From the NCBI RefSeq assembly GCF_003432385.1, contig NZ_CP031841.1:3015579-3079578 (forward strand): 64,000 nucleotides of DNA, in the 5' to 3' direction. The notes under the pieces were generated by a model. That model was given only the letters and a program-made list of their open reading frames with translations. It was not told where the DNA came from and made no database searches. A program made the position numbers and the translations under genes. Below are positions 56,253 to 64,000 of this stretch, piece after piece; position 1 is the first letter of the stretch, and every line of letters begins with the position of its first letter. The stretch is from Breoghania sp. L-A4 (GTDB lineage: Bacteria; Pseudomonadota; Alphaproteobacteria; Rhizobiales; Stappiaceae).

Positions 56253-56929
56253 TGATCACCGTCCCCGCCCTTCCCTTCGACCTCTCCTTCGATCCGAAGA
56301 CGGTCGCGCTGATCGTCATCGACATGCAGCGCGACTTCATCGAGCCCGGCGGCTTCGGCGAAACACTCGGCAACGACGTCTCGCTGCTCGCGCCCGCCGT
56401 CGAGGCGACCAAAGGTCTTCTGGCGCTGTTTCGCGCCCACGGCTGGCCGGTGATCCACACTCGCGAGGCGCATCGTCCCGATCTCTCCGATTGTCCCGAG
56501 GCTAAGCGCACGCGCGGTGCGCCACACTTGCGCATCGGCGACGAGGGCCCCATGGGCCGCGTCCTCATCCGCGGCGAGCCGGGCTGCCAGATCGTCGCGG
56601 CCTGCGCGCCCGTCGAGGGCGAATTCGTGGTCGACAAGCCCGGCAAGGGCGCCTTCTATGCCACGGAACTGACCAGCATCCTCGCCGATCTCGGCACCCG
56701 CACGCTGGTCTTCGCCGGCGTCACCACGGAGGTCTGCGTCCAGACCACCATGCGCGAGGCCAACGACCGCGGTTTCGAGTGCCTGCTGATCGAGGACGCG
56801 ACCGAGAGCTATTTTCCCGCCTTCAAGGCGGCTACGCTCGACATGATCCGCGCCCAGGGCGCCATCGTGGGCTGGACTGCGCCGCTCGCGGCCCTGAGTG
56901 CCGCCGTATCCAGGGAGACCGCCGCGTGA
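56252..56929 (+). CDS. Isochorismatase-family amidohydrolase 2 (biuret hydrolase-like)
   Basis: Paralogue of the enzyme at 52868, 225 residues. The triad is Asp24 ([15 protein letters not shown]), Lys132 ([13 protein letters not shown]) and Cys162 ([18 protein letters not shown]). The two share [20 protein letters not shown] and RGEPG segments. The start overlaps the ABC ATPase stop by one base, and the stop overlaps the next gene. It is the better biuret-hydrolase candidate by its direct coupling to atzG-atzE, though this is inference. Confidence 0.88.
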
Positions 56930-57123
56930 CCGATACAGACACCCCGCCGTTCGATGCCGCAGCCCATGTCGCTCACATGGAGACGGTCATGGGCCTGACG
57001 ATCGAGGAGGACTGGCGCCCTTCCGTCGTCGCCAACATGGCCGCGACCGCCGCCGCCGCCGCCCTTGTCCTCGACTTCCCGCTCGACGACGAGATCGAGC
57101 CCGCGCCGGTGTTCATCCCATGA
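56926..57123 (+). CDS. atzG: AtzG-like small subunit (DUF4089)
   Basis: A 65-residue partner of AtzE that lines and stabilises the amidase. The sequence [45 protein letters not shown] follows the DUF4089 / AtzG / HpxX pattern (GL.i....r..V..n.......A..v..fpL.de.epapvF). A GTG start at 56926 overlaps the upstream stop and its own stop overlaps the atzE ATG, giving obligate co-translation expected for a heterotetramer partner. Confidence 0.9.
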   Translation: MTDTDTPPFDAAAHVAHMETVMGLTIEEDWRPSVVANMAATAAAAALVLDFPLDDEIEPAPVFIP

Positions 57124-58541
57124 GCATCCCCACCAGCGACCTCGCCTCCTGGACCGCAGCCGAAACCGCGAAGGCCGTCAACGACGGCGCCATCAGCGCG
57201 CGCGACGTGGCAAACGCCGCGATCGAGCGCATCGAGGCGCTCAACCAGGCGCTCAACGCCTTCACCGACGTCACCGGCGCGCGCGCGCTGGCCGAGGCCG
57301 ACGCCGTGGACGCCAGGGTGGCTTCCGGCGAACATCTGCCGCTGGCGGGCGTGCCTTATGCGGTCAAGAATCTCTTCGACATCGAGGGCGTGACGACCCG
57401 CGCCGGCTCGAAGATCAACCGCGAGAACCCGCCCGCCACCGCCGACGCGACGCTGGTTTCGAAGCTGACGCAGGCCGGCGGCCTGCTGCTCGGCGGTCTC
57501 AACATGGGCGAATACGCCTATGATTTCACAGGCGAAAACGTCCACGACGGCAACGCGCTCAACCCGCATGATCCCGCCCGCATGTCCGGCGGCTCCTCGA
57601 GTGGCTCGGGCACGGCGGCGGCAAGCGGCATGGTGCCTGTGACCATGGGCTCGGACACCAACGGCTCCATCCGCGTGCCCGCCTCCTTCTGCGGGCTGTT
57701 CGGCCTGAAACCCACCTTCGGCCGGCTTTCGCGCGGCGGCACCTATCCCTTTGTCGCCAGTCTCGACCATCTCGGTCCGCTGGCGCGCTCGGCCGAGGAT
57801 CTGGCGCTGGTCTACGACGTGCTGCAGGGCGCGGATCCGCGCGATCACGCGCAGGCCGACAAGCCGCCCATGCCGACTCTCGCCGAACTCTCCAAGGGAG
57901 CCTCGGGCCTGCGGATTGCGGTCGCCGGCGGCTATTTCCGCGAGCGCGCCATGCCCGAGGCGCTGGCCGCCGTCGACGCCATCGCGGCAAGTCTCGGCGC
58001 GGGCCGCGAAATCGGCATTCCCGAGGCCGCCCGCGCGCGCGCCGCAGCCTATGTCATCACCACGTCGGAATCCTCCGCCCTGCACCTCAAGCGGCTGCAA
58101 AGCCGCCCCGGCGACTACGATCCCGACACCCGCGACCGGTTTCTTTCCGGCGCCATGGTGCCGGCCGCCTGGACGGTGCAGGCGCAGCGGTTCCGGAGCT
58201 GGTTCCACGCCTGCATGCTGACGCTGTTCGACAACGTCGACATTCTTCTGGCACCCTCCACCCCGTTCCACGCCCTGCCCTCGGGCACCAGAACCGTGAC
58301 GCTCGACGGCGTCGACATGCCCGCGCGGCCCAATATCGGCCTCTTCACCCAGCCGATCTCCTTCATCGGTCTGCCGGTGGTCTCGGTTCCCGTCTGGCTC
58401 GATGGCGCGGACCTCCCCATCGGCGTGCAGGTCATCGCGCCGCCGTGGCGCGAGGATCTGGCGCTGCGCGTCGCCAAGACGCTGCAGGACCGGGGCGCGG
58501 CCAGCGCGCCGGTCGCGCCCGCACCGAAAGACAACAAATAG
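57120..58541 (+). CDS. atzE: AtzE-like amidase (1-carboxybiuret hydrolase family)
   Basis: Amidase-signature enzyme of 473 residues. The Ser-cisSer-Lys triad is Lys83 (GVPYAVKNLFDIEG), the cis-Ser in MSGGSSSGSGTAAASG (156-170) and nucleophile Ser183 (GSDTNGSIRVPASFCGLFGLKPT). With AtzG it would deaminate 1-carboxybiuret to urea-1,3-dicarboxylate. The related HpxXY pair in Klebsiella purine catabolism is the main alternative. Stop-start overlaps link it to atzG. It ends the ten-gene operon. Confidence 0.88.
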   Translation: MSIPTSDLASWTAAETAKAVNDGAISARDVANAAIERIEALNQALNAFTDVTGARALAEADAVDARVASGEHLPLAGVPYAVKNLFDIEGVTTRAGSKINRENPPATADATLVSKLTQAGGLLLGGLNMGEYAYDFTGENVHDGNALNPHDPARMSGGSSSGSGTAAASGMVPVTMGSDTNGSIRVPASFCGLFGLKPTFGRLSRGGTYPFVASLDHLGPLARSAEDLALVYDVLQGADPRDHAQADKPPMPTLAELSKGASGLRIAVAGGYFRERAMPEALAAVDAIAASLGAGREIGIPEAARARAAAYVITTSESSALHLKRLQSRPGDYDPDTRDRFLSGAMVPAAWTVQAQRFRSWFHACMLTLFDNVDILLAPSTPFHALPSGTRTVTLDGVDMPARPNIGLFTQPISFIGLPVVSVPVWLDGADLPIGVQVIAPPWREDLALRVAKTLQDRGAASAPVAPAPKDNK

Positions 58542-58661
58542 GACAGACGCATGGCGGACGCTGGGCCGGACCCACTCTGGTTTCCGCTTGCCGAGGCGCT
58601 CGCGAGATGGAGAAAACGCGGCGGCGCAAAGGTCGGACACAGGTGCTCGCTGAACGGCAGG

Positions 58662-58693
58662 TCGGGTCCCGGCTCGGAGGCCGGGATGACAAT
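58662..58693. repeat. Repeat family A fragment
   Basis: GGGTCCCGGCTCGGAGGCCGGGATGACAATCG resembles one arm of the 11.6-kb repeat (GGGTCCCGG...GGCCGGGATGACAATCG). It lies between the convergent atzE and amidohydrolase genes. Confidence 0.6.
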
Positions 58694-58750
58694 CGGTGAG
58701 AACCGTCAGCGCGAAGCGCCGTCCGAACCACTTTCCCGGTATTGCCCCCC

Positions 58751-60319
58751 CTACCCGCATGCAAACGGCGTCTTGGTGTGCGGCATGGCCACCGTGCAGC
58801 CGCACGGCAGACGCACGGGGGCGGAGGACGCGGGCACCGCCGTGTGCGCCACGCGCAGCTGGAACGCCTTCCAGTAGGGATCCCAAGGCTTTGCCGCCTC
58901 TTCCATGCGCGGCACATGCACCTTGAGATAGTCCTCCGCAGCCTCCCGGATCTCGTTCTTCATCGCGCGTTCGTCGATCATGGTCAGTTCGCGCTCGCGC
59001 ATCACCACCACGCCATCGACCAACACCGTGCGCACGGCCTCGGAGTTCACCGCGTAGGTGAGTTGCTGCACCGGCTTGTGGAGCGGGATCAATCCATAGT
59101 CCGAGCGGTCGATGAGAATGATGTCCGCCTTCTTGCCCACCTCCAGCGTGCCGATGTCGTCGCCCAGCATGGCGGTGCGCGCCGCCCCCGTGGTCGCCAT
59201 GGCAAAGGCGTCCTCGGCGGTCGGCCAGCGCGTGTGATCCATCTCGCCGGCGCGATGCGTGACGGCGGCCAGCGCCAAGGAGCGGAACATGTCGGCGCGA
59301 TCCGACGTCGAGGTGCCGTCGGTGCCAAGGCCGATCGGCACGCCGGCGGCCAACAGATCGGGAATGCGCGCGATGCCCGCGCCCAGCTTGAGGTTGGACA
59401 GCGGATTGTGGGTCATGCAGGAGCCGCGCTCCCCCAGCAGCGCGATCTCCGGATCGGTCAGCCAGACGGCGTGATTGAGCGTGAAGTTGGGCGTCAGCAC
59501 GCCGATGTCGTCGAGATGCTCCACCAGCGGCTTGCCGTAGATCTGATCCGCCTGCACCGCGTGCGTCTTGCTCTCCAGCGTGTGCGTGTGCACAGAAATG
59601 CCGCGCGCCAGCGAGATCTCCGTCGCCGCCTGCATCAAGGCGTCCGAGCACCACTGCGGGCCGACGGGTCCCAGGATCACCCGCAACCGGTCGTTGGCCG
59701 TCCCGCTCCATTTGTCGAAATTCCGCTCAAACAGCGCCAGGTGATCCGCAGTCGGCCGCGCCCTCACCGTCGCAAGCCGCGCATGCAGCTCCGGGTCCAG
59801 CATGTCCTTCGCCCAGGGCAGCGGCTCCAGCATGTCGCGGTCGCCCATGGAGGTGGTGATCGAGGCGCGCAGGCCCAGATCGCGATAGGCCGCGGCCGCG
59901 CCGTCAAACGCCGCCGGATCGCCCGGCTGGTTGATCAGGTCGTCCTGCACCGTTGTGACGCCCGAGCGCAGCGACTCGATCGCCAGGATCATGGTGCGCA
60001 GGTAGTGCGCGCGTTCCTCGAGCTGCGGCAGCGCGAACGGCGGATACTTGTGCATCAGCCAGATTTCCAGCGGCAGCGCGTCGTAAAACCCCTGCTCGAA
60101 ACTCTCGTTGGAATGGGTGTGCGCGTTGACGAAGCCGGGCAACACCAGCCGGTCGGAGGCGTCGACGATCTCCAGCCCCTCGCCCCCGATGCCCGGCGAT
60201 CCGAGCAGATCCACGCCGATGGCGGCGATGCGCCCCTCGCGCACCAGAATGTCGGCGCGCGGCAGATGCGCGGCCTTGGCGGCGGGAATGACGTAACCGT
60301 TCTGGATCAGGATGCTCAT
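58751..60319 (-). CDS. Amidohydrolase-superfamily deaminase (AtzB/SsnA-like)
   Basis: Metal-dependent hydrolase of 522 residues. Ligands and signature: FVNAHTHSNESFEQGF (metal HxH), ISVHTHTLESKTHA, NHAVWLTDPEIALL and GLGTDGTSTSDRADMF. This is the layout of guanine deaminase, hydroxyatrazine hydrolase, SsnA and 8-oxoguanine deaminase. It is divergent from atzH and points into the cluster, so it likely feeds the ring-opening step by deaminating a triazine, purine or pyrimidine. The exact substrate is unknown. ATG at 60319 is chosen; upstream in-frame residues look non-coding. Confidence 0.85.
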   Translation of the reverse strand: MSILIQNGYVIPAAKAAHLPRADILVREGRIAAIGVDLLGSPGIGGEGLEIVDASDRLVLPGFVNAHTHSNESFEQGFYDALPLEIWLMHKYPPFALPQLEERAHYLRTMILAIESLRSGVTTVQDDLINQPGDPAAFDGAAAAYRDLGLRASITTSMGDRDMLEPLPWAKDMLDPELHARLATVRARPTADHLALFERNFDKWSGTANDRLRVILGPVGPQWCSDALMQAATEISLARGISVHTHTLESKTHAVQADQIYGKPLVEHLDDIGVLTPNFTLNHAVWLTDPEIALLGERGSCMTHNPLSNLKLGAGIARIPDLLAAGVPIGLGTDGTSTSDRADMFRSLALAAVTHRAGEMDHTRWPTAEDAFAMATTGAARTAMLGDDIGTLEVGKKADIILIDRSDYGLIPLHKPVQQLTYAVNSEAVRTVLVDGVVVMRERELTMIDERAMKNEIREAAEDYLKVHVPRMEEAAKPWDPYWKAFQLRVAHTAVPASSAPVRLPCGCTVAMPHTKTPFACG

Positions 60320-60450
60320 TTTTTGGGCTCTTCCGGGCGGGTTGGTTCGTCGGCGTGGAAATCGGCAAGGTGAAGGAAAAATCAGCAAGTTACATGCCAC
60401 CGAAGCCTTGCGGTGCGAGCCCGCACAGCGTATCGCGGTTGGCGAACTCC

Positions 60451-60464
60451 TTGCATGCATGCAA
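60451..60464. promoter_or_regulatory. Palindrome TTGCATGCATGCAA, candidate GntR operator (site 3)
   Basis: A perfect 14-base palindrome in the divergent promoter region between the amidohydrolase (starts 60319, minus) and atzH (starts 60489, plus). It shares the TTGCA/TGCAA half-sites with the 12-mers at 46439 and 48025 but has a 4-base wider spacing. Confidence 0.55.
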
Positions 60465-60488
60465 TCGGCACAAACAGGGGAGAGCGCC

Positions 60489-60884
60489 ATGCAGATCGAC
60501 ATTCCGGAGGTGAAGGCTGAGGTCGAGGCCGCGTTTGCCGCCTATGAGGCCGCGCTTGTCGGCAACGACGTGGCGGTGCTGGACACCTTGTTCCTCAACG
60601 CCCCGACCACCATCCGCTATGGCGCGTCCGAGAACCTCTACGGCTACGACGAGATCGCCGCCTTCCGCGCCGCCCGCCCGTCCAAGGGACTGCAGCGGAC
60701 CCTGTCGCGCACGGTGATCACCACCTATGGCCGCGACGCTGCCGTCGCATCGACGCTGTATTATCGCGAGAGCGCGCCCGACACCGTCGGCCGGCAGATG
60801 CAGACCTGGATCCGCACCGGCGACGGCTGGAAGGTTGCCGCCGCCCACGTCAGCACCATGGATCAGGCCGCGCCGGCGCAATAG
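60489..60884 (+). CDS. atzH: AtzH/HpxZ-like protein (DUF3225, SnoaL-like)
   Basis: A 131-residue NTF2-like protein: VEAAFAAYEAALVGNDVAVLDTLFLNAPTTIRYGASENLYGYDEIAAFRAARP in outline, then LSRTVITTYGRDAAVASTLYYRES and GRQMQTWIRTGDGWKVAAAHVS. AtzH is described as a 1,3-dicarboxyurea decarboxylase in the cyanurate pathway, linking AtzE to allophanate hydrolase; HpxZ is the purine-pathway relative. AGGGGAGAGCGCC gives a strong ribosome site. It is followed by the regulator gene. Confidence 0.88.
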   Translation: MQIDIPEVKAEVEAAFAAYEAALVGNDVAVLDTLFLNAPTTIRYGASENLYGYDEIAAFRAARPSKGLQRTLSRTVITTYGRDAAVASTLYYRESAPDTVGRQMQTWIRTGDGWKVAAAHVSTMDQAAPAQ

Positions 60885-60926
60885 ACTGTTGCCCCGCACA
60901 TCCGACGGACGCAGGCCAGACACCCG

Positions 60927-61625
60927 ATGACCGCTTCACCGCCCCCGCAGCCCCGGACAACGGCCCGCACCCGGAATGGAACGCAGAACCGGACACGGGC
61001 GGAAGACATCCGTCTTCAGTTGGCCGACGAGATCGTCAGCGGCACCTTGAAGCCCGGTCAGCAGCTCGACGAGATGAGCCTCGCGGCGCGGTTCAACGCC
61101 TCTCGCACGCCGGTCCGCGAGGCCCTGCGACAATTGGAAACCAGCGGACTCGTCGAGATGCGGCCGCACCGCGGCAGCTTCGTAGCGGCGCTTTCCGCGC
61201 AAATGCTGGAGGAAATGTTCGTCGCCATGGCGGAGCTGGAATCAGCCTGCGCCGGGCTTGCCGCGTTGAACATGAACGCCGCCGAGCGCCGGGCGCTTGA
61301 GGAAATCCTGGCGAACATGGCGGAAGAAATGCGCGCGGGCGAGCCGATGCGCTATCACGCGCTCAACGAGCTGTTTCACAACGCGATCTATGAGGGCAGC
61401 CACAACGGTTATCTGGCGGATCTGACGCGCGCCACGCGGCTCAGGCTGGCGCCCTTCCGCCGCGCGCAGTTCCGCGCGCTGGGCCGGCTGGCGCGCTCGC
61501 AGGCGGAACATTCCCGCGTGGTGGAGGCGATCCTGCGCGGCGACCGGCGCGGCGCCCAGGACGTCATGCGCGCCCACATCGACACCGTCAAACTGGCGTT
61601 CGACGATTACGTCGAGCAATTGTGA
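60927..61625 (+). CDS. GntR-family regulator (FadR/FCD subfamily)
   Basis: DNA-binding regulator of 232 residues. The winged helix is ADEIVSGTLKPGQQLDEMSLAARFNASRTPVREALRQLETSGLVEMRPHRGSFVA in outline (about 33-90). The FCD ligand domain follows (EMFVAMAELESACAGLAA, HALNELFHNAIYEGSHN, AEHSRVVEAILRGDRRGAQDVMRAHI) with the usual Asp/His metal site partly visible. It probably senses a pathway intermediate and binds the TTGCATGCAA-type palindromes. It is 42 bases after atzH. Confidence 0.9.
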   Translation: MTASPPPQPRTTARTRNGTQNRTRAEDIRLQLADEIVSGTLKPGQQLDEMSLAARFNASRTPVREALRQLETSGLVEMRPHRGSFVAALSAQMLEEMFVAMAELESACAGLAALNMNAAERRALEEILANMAEEMRAGEPMRYHALNELFHNAIYEGSHNGYLADLTRATRLRLAPFRRAQFRALGRLARSQAEHSRVVEAILRGDRRGAQDVMRAHIDTVKLAFDDYVEQL

Positions 61626-61661
61626 CGGTCGCGTTGTCCCGCGCCACCGCCCGCAAGCGCA

Positions 61662-61788
61662 GCCCATCCTTCGAGACGGCGCTGGCGCGCCTCCTCAGGA
61701 TGAGGTCATCGTTTTGATATCTTTATGAGATCACCACAATTTCAACCTCATCCTGAGGAAGCCCGAAGGGCTGTCTCGAAGGATGGGC
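61662..61788. repeat. Palindromic repeat family B, second copy
   Basis: GCCCATCCTTCGAGACGGCG...TCCTCAGGATGAGG (left arm) and CCTCATCCTGAGGA...GTCTCGAAGGATGGGC (right arm) flank an AT-rich 40-base centre. It ends the GntR transcription unit, where the long hairpin could act as a terminator. Confidence 0.8.
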
Positions 61789-61878
61789 AACGGGCTGCAA
61801 TGACCGCCACAACGCTCTCGCAACGGCACCGGGGAGCCGTCGCGCCCATCCCCGGCCGCGAGCGCAGACAAAATGGCG

Positions 61879-62043
61879 TCAGATGCGGCCCATAAGCAAC
61901 AGCACCACGACGATGATCAGCAGCAGGCCCGGCAAGCCGACACCGCCGTGTCCGAAGCCGTAGCCGTAGCCACCGAAACGACCTGAAAAGCCGCCGATCA
62001 GGAAAATAATGAGCAGGATGACGAGAATTGTGCCGAGTGACAT
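61879..62043 (-). CDS. DUF3309 small membrane protein (54 aa)
   Basis: A very short gene found by eye. MSLGTILVILLIIFLIGGFSG forms one helix, followed by a Gly/Tyr-rich turn (GRFGGYGYGYGF-like) and a second helix LPGLLLIIVVVLLLMGRI, the exact layout of DUF3309 proteins. ATG at 62043 has GGAGA about 9 bases upstream. Function unknown; often induced by stress in related bacteria. Confidence 0.88.
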   Translation of the reverse strand: MSLGTILVILLIIFLIGGFSGRFGGYGYGFGHGGVGLPGLLLIIVVVLLLMGRI

Positions 62044-62153
62044 GGGTCATTTCTCCACGGAGTGACCGAAGCGGCTGAAAACCTGGGCCGCATGCGATCC
62101 ATTGGCTGCAAGAACCGCGCGAGCGCACAAGCCGGCCCAGCGGTGGCGTCAAT

Positions 62154-62300
62154 CTACTTCGTTTCGACGGTAATGCCGCGTTCTCCAACGCTCAATTCAA
62201 TGCCCGAGGTCTTCTGGCTTTCCTGGTAGTACTGATAGCCGAGCACGCCGGCGGCAACGACGAGCACGGCGATGATCCCGTAAAGCGCGTTCTTATTCAT
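62154..62300 (-). CDS. Small single-pass membrane protein (48 aa)
   Basis: A 48-residue product starting MNKNALYGIIAVLVVAAGVLGYQYYQESQ, an N-terminal helix with an external hydrophilic tail ending VGERGITVETK. GGAGAAGACC before ATG 62300 is a good ribosome site. Similar short proteins are common in this order, but I know no function. It is 110 bases upstream of the DUF3309 gene on the same strand. Confidence 0.75.
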   Translation of the reverse strand: MNKNALYGIIAVLVVAAGVLGYQYYQESQKTSGIELSVGERGITVETK

Positions 62301-62545
62301 GGTCTTCTCCGTCATGTCCCGCGCCGCCGGCGACGCGCCGTGCGGATCAGGGACTCTGCGGCTCCAACCATGCGCAAAGGTTCGTGCGACAACGGCCGCA
62401 CGGCTCCGCCCAAGGTTTGGTTGGCAGGAATTCAACTCTCTCCGGCGCGAGTATCCGGAACAGCTTCGCGACTAAAACGGCTCACCGTGCGATTGGTTCC
62501 ATCACCGGACACATTTTTTTAAGCGATCGATAAGCCCGGGCGCGT

Positions 62546-63436
62546 TCAGCCAGCGAGATCGGCCTGCGCGCGCGCCTGCGACAGCGCCTGAGCCCAGCGG
62601 CCCGTGCGCTCCAGCCCGCCGAACGAATAGAAATGCAGCCGCACCGGCCCGCTTTCATGCTGCGCCTTCAGACCCGCCTCAAGCGCCGCGATGATCGGCT
62701 CGGCGGAAACCCCGCGCAGAAGCTGAGGTGCCGCGCGCACGCTGCGCATGGGCAGATCGACCCAGCAGCGCAGCGCGATCTTCAAAAGCTTCGCGGCCTG
62801 CGTCGGCCCCGCCAGCCCCAGGCTGACCGGCAGATGCGCGTCGATGCCGCGCAGCCAACCCAGCCAGTGCAGGATCTTCTCACCGTCGAAACAGAACTGG
62901 GTGACGAGCGACGGCTGCCACCCCCTGCCCTCGATGAGACCGATCTTCTCCTTCAACTGCCGCGCCACATCGTCTTCGCCGACATGCGGATGCCCCTCCG
63001 GATAGCCGCCAACCGCCACGGACTCGAGCCCCGCACGCAAAAGGACGTCGCTCTTCAGCAGCGCCATGCTGTCGGAGAAAGGTCCGCGAGGCGCATTGAG
63101 ATCGCCGGCTATCACAAGACATTTGCGCGGCTGCGTCGCCTTCAGGAACGAATCCAGATCCTCTTCGGAGGTGAAATTGCGCGCCGCCAGATGCGGCACC
63201 GGCTCCAATCCCGCATCGCGGATGGCCTTCACCGCTTCGATCTGCCCATCAAGCGCCGTGCGCGGTAGGGAACTGAGAAAGATCTCTGTGCCCGGCTCCA
63301 GAACATCGCCAAGCGCTTCCGCCTCGGCTGCGGCGGGCAACGTCGCCTCCAGCGACCAGCCACGCCTGAGAAGACCTTCGCGGGTGTGCACCTCACCCGC
63401 CTGCATCCGGTCGATCAGCTCGCTGCGAATTTCCAT
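62546..63436 (-). CDS. Methylenetetrahydrofolate reductase-like protein
   Basis: TIM-barrel protein of 296 residues with MetF-family features. These are EIFLSSLPRTALDGQIEAVKAIRDAGLEPVPHLAARNFTSEEDLDSFL in outline, LVIAGDLNAPRGPFSDSMALLKSDVLLRAG (family L.L.GD), SVAVGGYPEGHP, and VTQFCFDGEKILHWL (family T.Q..FD). It would reduce 5,10-methylene-THF or act in one-carbon demethylation. It is a divergent group compared with main MetF. It is 27 bases after the methyltransferase gene, so they form an operon. Confidence 0.82.
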   Translation of the reverse strand: MEIRSELIDRMQAGEVHTREGLLRRGWSLEATLPAAAEAEALGDVLEPGTEIFLSSLPRTALDGQIEAVKAIRDAGLEPVPHLAARNFTSEEDLDSFLKATQPRKCLVIAGDLNAPRGPFSDSMALLKSDVLLRAGLESVAVGGYPEGHPHVGEDDVARQLKEKIGLIEGRGWQPSLVTQFCFDGEKILHWLGWLRGIDAHLPVSLGLAGPTQAAKLLKIALRCWVDLPMRSVRAAPQLLRGVSAEPIIAALEAGLKAQHESGPVRLHFYSFGGLERTGRWAQALSQARAQADLAG

Positions 63437-63463
63437 CACCCTCTCCCGTCCCGATTCAACGCC

Positions 63464-64000
63464 TCAATCGCGGCGCCTCGAGATCACGTAGCTTTCGTCA
63501 AAGAACCACAGTCCGCCACGCTCGCGCAGCACGTCGCGGGCCGCGTCCAGATAGCGGCCGTCCAGCGTCGCCTCCTCCAGGCGCCCGTCCTCCACCTGGG
63601 CCACATAGACGGCGGCGTTCCAGGCAGCGAACAGCGTCGAAGTGCCGATGGAGCTCGTCACCTCGCTGGGCAGCGTATGCATGTCGTAGCGGAAGATCGA
63701 TCGCTTGTCGGAATAGGCATTGAAGCTGAGTTCTCGGGCATCCGCGCCCAGTTCCTGTTTCACCGCCTTGAGAATGTCGTGCCGGGTGGTGCGGAACGGA
63801 TTGTCGTCGGGCCACACCTTGCGGATCATCTCCATGCCCGGGTCCTCCCCGCGCGAATGGATGCCGATCAGCCGCCCGCCCGGCCCCAGCGCCCGGGCCA
63901 GCGGCGCCACCACCTTCTTGGCCTTGAACTCCGCTGAGGCCCGCGCCCGGTATGGTTGCGAGGCGACCACAAGATCGAACTCGGCACGCGCGGCGCCCAG
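63464..64000 (-). CDS. Class I SAM-dependent methyltransferase (C-terminal 178 residues; cut by window edge)
   Basis: Only the C-terminal part is visible. FDLVVASQPYRARASAEFKAKKVVAPLARALGPGGRLIGIHSRGEDPG in outline is the end of the SAM-binding fold, with a GPGG turn. A family-specific tail follows (MIRKVWPDDNPFRTTRHDILKAVKQEL, FNAYSDKRSIFRYDMHTLPSEV, SIGTSTLFAAWNAAVYVAQVEDGRL). The substrate is unknown. Pairing with a MetF-like reductase suggests methyl transfer linked to folate, but this is inference. The start lies beyond base 64000. Confidence 0.75.
   Translation of the reverse strand: MGAARAEFDLVVASQPYRARASAEFKAKKVVAPLARALGPGGRLIGIHSRGEDPGMEMIRKVWPDDNPFRTTRHDILKAVKQELGADARELSFNAYSDKRSIFRYDMHTLPSEVTSSIGTSTLFAAWNAAVYVAQVEDGRLEEATLDGRYLDAARDVLRERGGLWFFDESYVISRRRD

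Overview
The window is GC-rich chromosomal DNA from an alphaproteobacterium, most likely a Hyphomicrobiales member close to Stappia, Roseibium or Pannonibacter. This rests on the aerobic cobalamin genes (cobN/cobO/cobQ/cobW with cbtAB), aapJQMP, DUF2336 and DUF599 proteins, an NDUFS4-type complex I subunit, and the dispersed palindromic repeats typical of this order. No phage, IS element, integrase or CRISPR array was seen.

Layout. 1-6.3 kb: the start of a methylcrotonyl-CoA carboxylase beta gene (cut by the window edge), a rhodanese, a 43-residue membrane protein, DUF599, a divergent truncated globin, an SH3-like exported protein with a clpP paralogue, a diguanylate cyclase and an LprI-like protein. 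7-19.4 kb: cobalamin biosynthesis. cobC-cobD and a DUF938 methyltransferase lie on the plus strand. On the minus strand a cobalamin riboswitch leads into cbtB-cbtA-cobU-cobW-cobN-cobO, with yrhK-cobQ further downstream. 19.6-29 kb: tRNA-Asn, an exported orphan, a candidate anti-Shine-Dalgarno sRNA, cysK, cardiolipin synthase, an AlaX editing protein, sseA, and a pair of exported proteins (a six-fold AEPTI-repeat protein and an OmpA-domain protein). 29-36 kb: aapJQMP amino-acid transport and metC. 35.7-39.7 kb: a four-gene lipid A / polyprenyl-phosphate glycosylation cluster. 39.9-45 kb: DUF2336, three tRNAs (Arg, Pro, Glu), NDUFS4-like, DUF192, a double cold-shock protein and gloA. 45.1-45.9 kb: an AT-rich patch beside tRNA-Glu with one orphan gene.

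46.5-61.6 kb is the most distinctive region, a cyanuric-acid / biuret-type nitrogen-scavenging cluster. It encodes an AtzD-family ring-opening amidohydrolase with all three Lys-Ser pairs, AtzG, AtzE, AtzH, two biuret-hydrolase-like isochorismatases, an AmiF-type formamidase, a stand-alone allophanate-hydrolase C-terminal domain, a 2-oxoglutarate/Fe(II) oxygenase, an AtzB/SsnA-like amidohydrolase, a complete BMP-type ABC importer and a GntR regulator. A near-perfect sigma-54 promoter precedes the importer operon, and TTGCATGCAA-type palindromes mark three control regions. The working model is that the BMP importer brings in a cyclic or acyclic ureide, the amidohydrolase and AtzD open it, and AtzEG/AtzH/BiuH-like enzymes release ammonia under nitrogen (sigma-54) and substrate (GntR) control. 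The window ends with small membrane proteins and a MetF-like reductase next to a methyltransferase.

Four genes (cobD, cobN, a GT2 glycosyltransferase and a BMP permease) are each broken by loss of a single base in a short C or G run while both halves stay fully conserved. This looks more like a sequencing or assembly artefact than real gene decay. Separately, cobN carries an in-frame insertion made of intergenic palindromic repeats.
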